Positions 61,171 through 64,000 of a stretch of DNA of 64,000 bases are shown in pieces. The notes under the pieces were generated by a model. It was not told the origin of the DNA, did not search any database, and saw only the letters and a program-made list of their open reading frames with translations. The stretch comes from Chloroflexota bacterium (lineage in GTDB: Bacteria > Chloroflexota > Limnocylindria > Limnocylindrales > CSP1-4), in NCBI GenBank assembly GCA_919901745.1, contig CAKKPP010000008.1, forward strand, positions 27,643 through 91,642. Direction: 5' to 3'. Every line of letters starts with the position of its first letter. Position 1 is the first letter of the stretch. A program made the position numbers and the translations under genes.

Positions 61171-62157
61171 CTAGGCGCGACGACGGCGACGCAGGATGTC
61201 GAGCCAGACGGCGGCGATGACCACCAGTCCGGTGATCACCAGCTTCCACTGGTCGGGGACGCCGGTGATGGACAGGCCGATCGTGAGGGTGCTGATGATG
61301 AACGCCCCGATGACCGTGCCGACGATGCTGCCCTCGCCGCCGCTGAGGGAGGTGCCGCCGATGACCGCCGCCGCGATGGCGTCCAGCTCGTAGCCGAGAC
61401 CGACCGACGGCTGGGCCGAGGTCATGCGCGACGCGATGAGGATGCCGGCGAGGCCGGCGAACAGCCCGGAGACGCCGTAGACGGCGATCTTCCAGGCGTC
61501 GACGTTGACGCCGGAGAGGCGCGTCGCCTCTTCGTTGGAACCGAGCGCGAAGGTGTAGCGACCCAGGACCGTCTTCGTCAGGACCAGGGACGCCAGAACC
61601 GCGGCCCCGAACATGATGAAGACGACGTTCGGGATGCCGAACAGGGTCTTGCCCATGAAGGAGCTGTAGAACTCGGGGTTGCCCTCGAAGTAGATCGGCC
61701 TGACGTCGGACAGGATCTGCGCGAGCCCGCGGGCCACGTTGAGCATGCCGAGCGTGGCGATGAATGGCGGCAGCTTGGCCTTCGCGATCAGCACGCCGTT
61801 CAGCATGCCGATGAGGGCGCCGGCCGCCAGGGCCGCCGGGAGACCCAGCCACAGCGGGAGGCCCATCTTGGTGACCACCAGGCCCAGGACGACCGAGCAG
61901 AGGGTCATCGTGGTGCCGACCGACAGGTCGATCCCGCCGGTGATGATCACGAATGTCACGCCCATGGCGAGGACGCCGTTGACGGCTGTGGCCACCAGGA
62001 TCGAGGTGAAGTTCTCGTAGGTCCGGAACGGCTCCGAGATCGACGAGAAGAACATGAACAGGATCACGAGAGCGCCGAGCGCCAGGAGGCGCTGGAGTGC
62101 GTCGCCGGTCAGCATCTTCGACATCCGGGACTGGCTGGTCGCGGTCGGCGTCTCCAT
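61171..62157 (-). CDS. Sugar ABC transporter permease (RbsC-like)
   Basis: VNGVLAMGVTFVIITGGIDLSVGTTM. Confidence 0.93.
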   Translation of the reverse strand: METPTATSQSRMSKMLTGDALQRLLALGALVILFMFFSSISEPFRTYENFTSILVATAVNGVLAMGVTFVIITGGIDLSVGTTMTLCSVVLGLVVTKMGLPLWLGLPAALAAGALIGMLNGVLIAKAKLPPFIATLGMLNVARGLAQILSDVRPIYFEGNPEFYSSFMGKTLFGIPNVVFIMFGAAVLASLVLTKTVLGRYTFALGSNEEATRLSGVNVDAWKIAVYGVSGLFAGLAGILIASRMTSAQPSVGLGYELDAIAAAVIGGTSLSGGEGSIVGTVIGAFIISTLTIGLSITGVPDQWKLVITGLVVIAAVWLDILRRRRRA

Positions 62158-62220
62158 CGGATTGCTGCCTCGTGCGGTGTCTATATCGGTCTGGGGAGGT
62201 GCCTGTCGGGCGGCCGCGAC

Positions 62221-63750
62221 TCAGGCCGCCGCGACTGACGCGGCCGCGACGGCTTCGCGTTGGGTGGCGAACGCCATGATCCCCTCCTGTGTCGCCTCCG
62301 TCGCGCTCAGCTCGCCCGTGATGCGCCCTTCACACATCACGAGAATGCGGTGGCTCATGCGCAGGATCTCGGGGAGCTCGGACGAGATCATGATGATCGC
62401 CTTGCCCTCCCTGGCGAGACCGTTGAGGAGCCGGTAGATCTCGCTCTTGGCGCCGACGTCGATGCCGCGCGTCGGCTCGTCGAAGATCAGCACCTCGGTG
62501 TCGGCGGTGAGCCACTTGCCGATGACCACCTTCTGCTGGTTGCCACCGGAGAGGTTCCGAACGCGCTGGGCGAGGCCCGGCGTCTTGATCGCGAGGTTCT
62601 TGACATGCTCCAGCGCGGTGCGCCTGGTGCGGACGACGTCGATCGTCCCGAGCCGATCGGCGAACGAGCTCAGCGCCGCGAGCACCGTGTTCGTCTCGAC
62701 GTCCATCGTCAGCGCGAGCCCGTACCGCTTGCGGTCCTCGGACAGGTAGCCGATGCCGTGACCGACCGCGTCCTGCGGTGTCCGCATCTCGACCGGTTCG
62801 CCGTGTACGAGGATCTCGCCCGAGTCGTGCGGGTCCGCCCCGAACACCGCCCGCATCACCTCGGTGCGCCCGGCGCCGACGAGGCCGGAGAAGCCGAGGA
62901 TCTCGCCGCGGTGCAGCTCGAAGCTGACGTCGCGGATCACCCGACCGCGATTCAGGTGGCGGACCTCCAGGACGACCTCGGGGTCGGGTTTCTCCGGCAG
63001 TTCCGGAGTCGCTTCGAAGATGGTGCGGCCGACCATCATGCTGATGATCGACTGGATGCTCGCCTCGGCGGTCGTGACGGTGTCGACGTACTGACCGTCG
63101 CGCATCACGGTGACCCGGTCCGAGATCTGCTTCAGCTCCTCGAGGCGGTGGGAGATGTGCACGATCCCCGCCCCGCGCTCGCGCAGGTGGCGGATGATCC
63201 GGAACAGCTCGTCGATCTCGGTATCGGTGAGCGCGGCGGTCGGCTCGTCCATGATCAGGACCTCCGACTCGAACGAGAGCGCCTTCGCGATCTCGACCAT
63301 CTGCTGCTGGGCGACCGCAAGGTGGGAGACGCGGGCCCGCGGGTCGAGCCTGATGTGCAGCTCGGCGAAGAGCTCCCTGGCCTTCTCGTTGAGGGTCTTC
63401 TCATCGAGCATGAACGGCAGCCTGCCCCGCGGCTCGCGCCCGATGAAGATGTTCTGGGCCACCGTCAGGTGGCCCATCAGGTTGAGTTCCTGGTGGATGA
63501 TGCTGATCCCGAGATCCTGGGCGGCCCGGGGCGAGGAGATGTGCACGTCTCGACCCTTGACCCGGATCGATCCGGCATCGGGCCGGTAGATGCCCGCGAG
63601 GATCTTCATCAAGGTGGACTTGCCGGCCCCGTTCTCCCCGACCAGGGCATGGACTTCCCCGGGAAGGAGCGTGAACCTGGCCCCGTCAAGGGCGTGTACG
63701 CCCGGGAAGCTCTTGCTGATGTCGGTCATCTCGACGAGCGGTTCGGCCAT
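62221..63750 (-). CDS. Sugar ABC transporter ATP-binding protein (RbsA-like, duplicated)
   Basis: [31 protein letters not shown]; second ABC domain. Confidence 0.94.
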   Translation of the reverse strand: MAEPLVEMTDISKSFPGVHALDGARFTLLPGEVHALVGENGAGKSTLMKILAGIYRPDAGSIRVKGRDVHISSPRAAQDLGISIIHQELNLMGHLTVAQNIFIGREPRGRLPFMLDEKTLNEKARELFAELHIRLDPRARVSHLAVAQQQMVEIAKALSFESEVLIMDEPTAALTDTEIDELFRIIRHLRERGAGIVHISHRLEELKQISDRVTVMRDGQYVDTVTTAEASIQSIISMMVGRTIFEATPELPEKPDPEVVLEVRHLNRGRVIRDVSFELHRGEILGFSGLVGAGRTEVMRAVFGADPHDSGEILVHGEPVEMRTPQDAVGHGIGYLSEDRKRYGLALTMDVETNTVLAALSSFADRLGTIDVVRTRRTALEHVKNLAIKTPGLAQRVRNLSGGNQQKVVIGKWLTADTEVLIFDEPTRGIDVGAKSEIYRLLNGLAREGKAIIMISSELPEILRMSHRILVMCEGRITGELSATEATQEGIMAFATQREAVAAASVAAA

Positions 63751-63889
63751 CGCGGGCTCTCCTAATGCCACCCGGTGATGCCACTGGCGCAAGACGATGG
63801 CGCGAGTCTACCGGTCCGCGCCGCGGGGAGCGCGGGCGGTGCGCCGCGGGACGTGCGGGCGGCGCTCGATGCGACGACTGCGACCATCA

Positions 63890-63926
63890 GTTACCCGTAA
63901 CATAAGGAAGATAGCGCACGTGTCAA
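63890..63926 (-). promoter_or_regulatory. Promoter of the ABC operon: -35 TTGACA (63921-63926), 16-bp spacer, -10 TATGTT (63899-63904), with GTTACGGGTAAC dyad (63890-63901)
   Basis: Reverse-complement reading ttgacacgtgcgctatcttccttatgttacgggtaac. Confidence 0.75.
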
Positions 63927-63945
63927 CAGGTCCCGGGACGCGGCA

Positions 63946-64000
63946 CCGAGCGGCGGCGGGCCGAGCGGCGGCGGGCCGAGCGGCGGCGGGCCGAGCGGCG
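63946..64000. repeat. 15-bp tandem repeat ccgagcggcggcggg, at least 3.7 copies, cut by window end
   Basis: Perfect copies at 63946, 63961, 63976, partial at 63991. Confidence 0.95.

Noticed and set aside
62260-63765. 501-aa plus-strand ORF
   Set aside because: Antisense of the RbsA-like ATPase.

Overview
High-GC bacterial window of 64 kb. Codon bias, LLM/F420-type oxidoreductase, CWB2 repeats and RhaEW/LutABC content suggest a Chloroflexota (Limnocylindria-like) or actinobacterial chromosome; this taxonomy is inference only. No rRNA, CRISPR array, transposase or phage module was seen. One tRNA-Gly(CCC) lies at about 2310-2385. Main blocks: (i) 3.9-7.7 kb, a compact KAS-II / SRPBCC / FAD-oxidoreductase / methyltransferase operon; (ii) 7.9-8.95 kb, a DUF2652-SRPBCC protein behind a textbook MerR-type promoter with a 19-bp spacer; (iii) 9.0-11.7 kb, a surface-sugar cluster containing a BKACE enzyme; (iv) 11.8-15.2 kb, an OsmC / TetR / (alpha/beta hydrolase::glycosyltransferase fusion) operon; (v) 15.3-46.3 kb, a large copper/heavy-metal and periplasmic redox island. 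It holds YHS proteins, MerT-like membrane proteins, BlaI/M56, a multicopper oxidase, two tandem two-component systems, at least five cupredoxin-type proteins, cytochrome b, CcdA, two atypical Lgt homologues, an atypical CsoR, a Cu-type P1B ATPase, an ArsR sensor with an operator over its own start codon, and three consecutive CDF transporters; (vi) 47.2-63.9 kb, an L-fucose/L-rhamnose locus (FucI, FucU, kinases, aldolases, RhaEW-like bifunctional enzyme, LacI regulator, Rbs-type ABC transporter) joined to LutABC. Best candidates for an undescribed system are the Lgt-like / cupredoxin / P1B-ATPase module (31.3-38.7 kb) and the ArsR + triple-CDF operon (43.2-46.3 kb). All assignments come from reading the translated ORFs; no searches were run.
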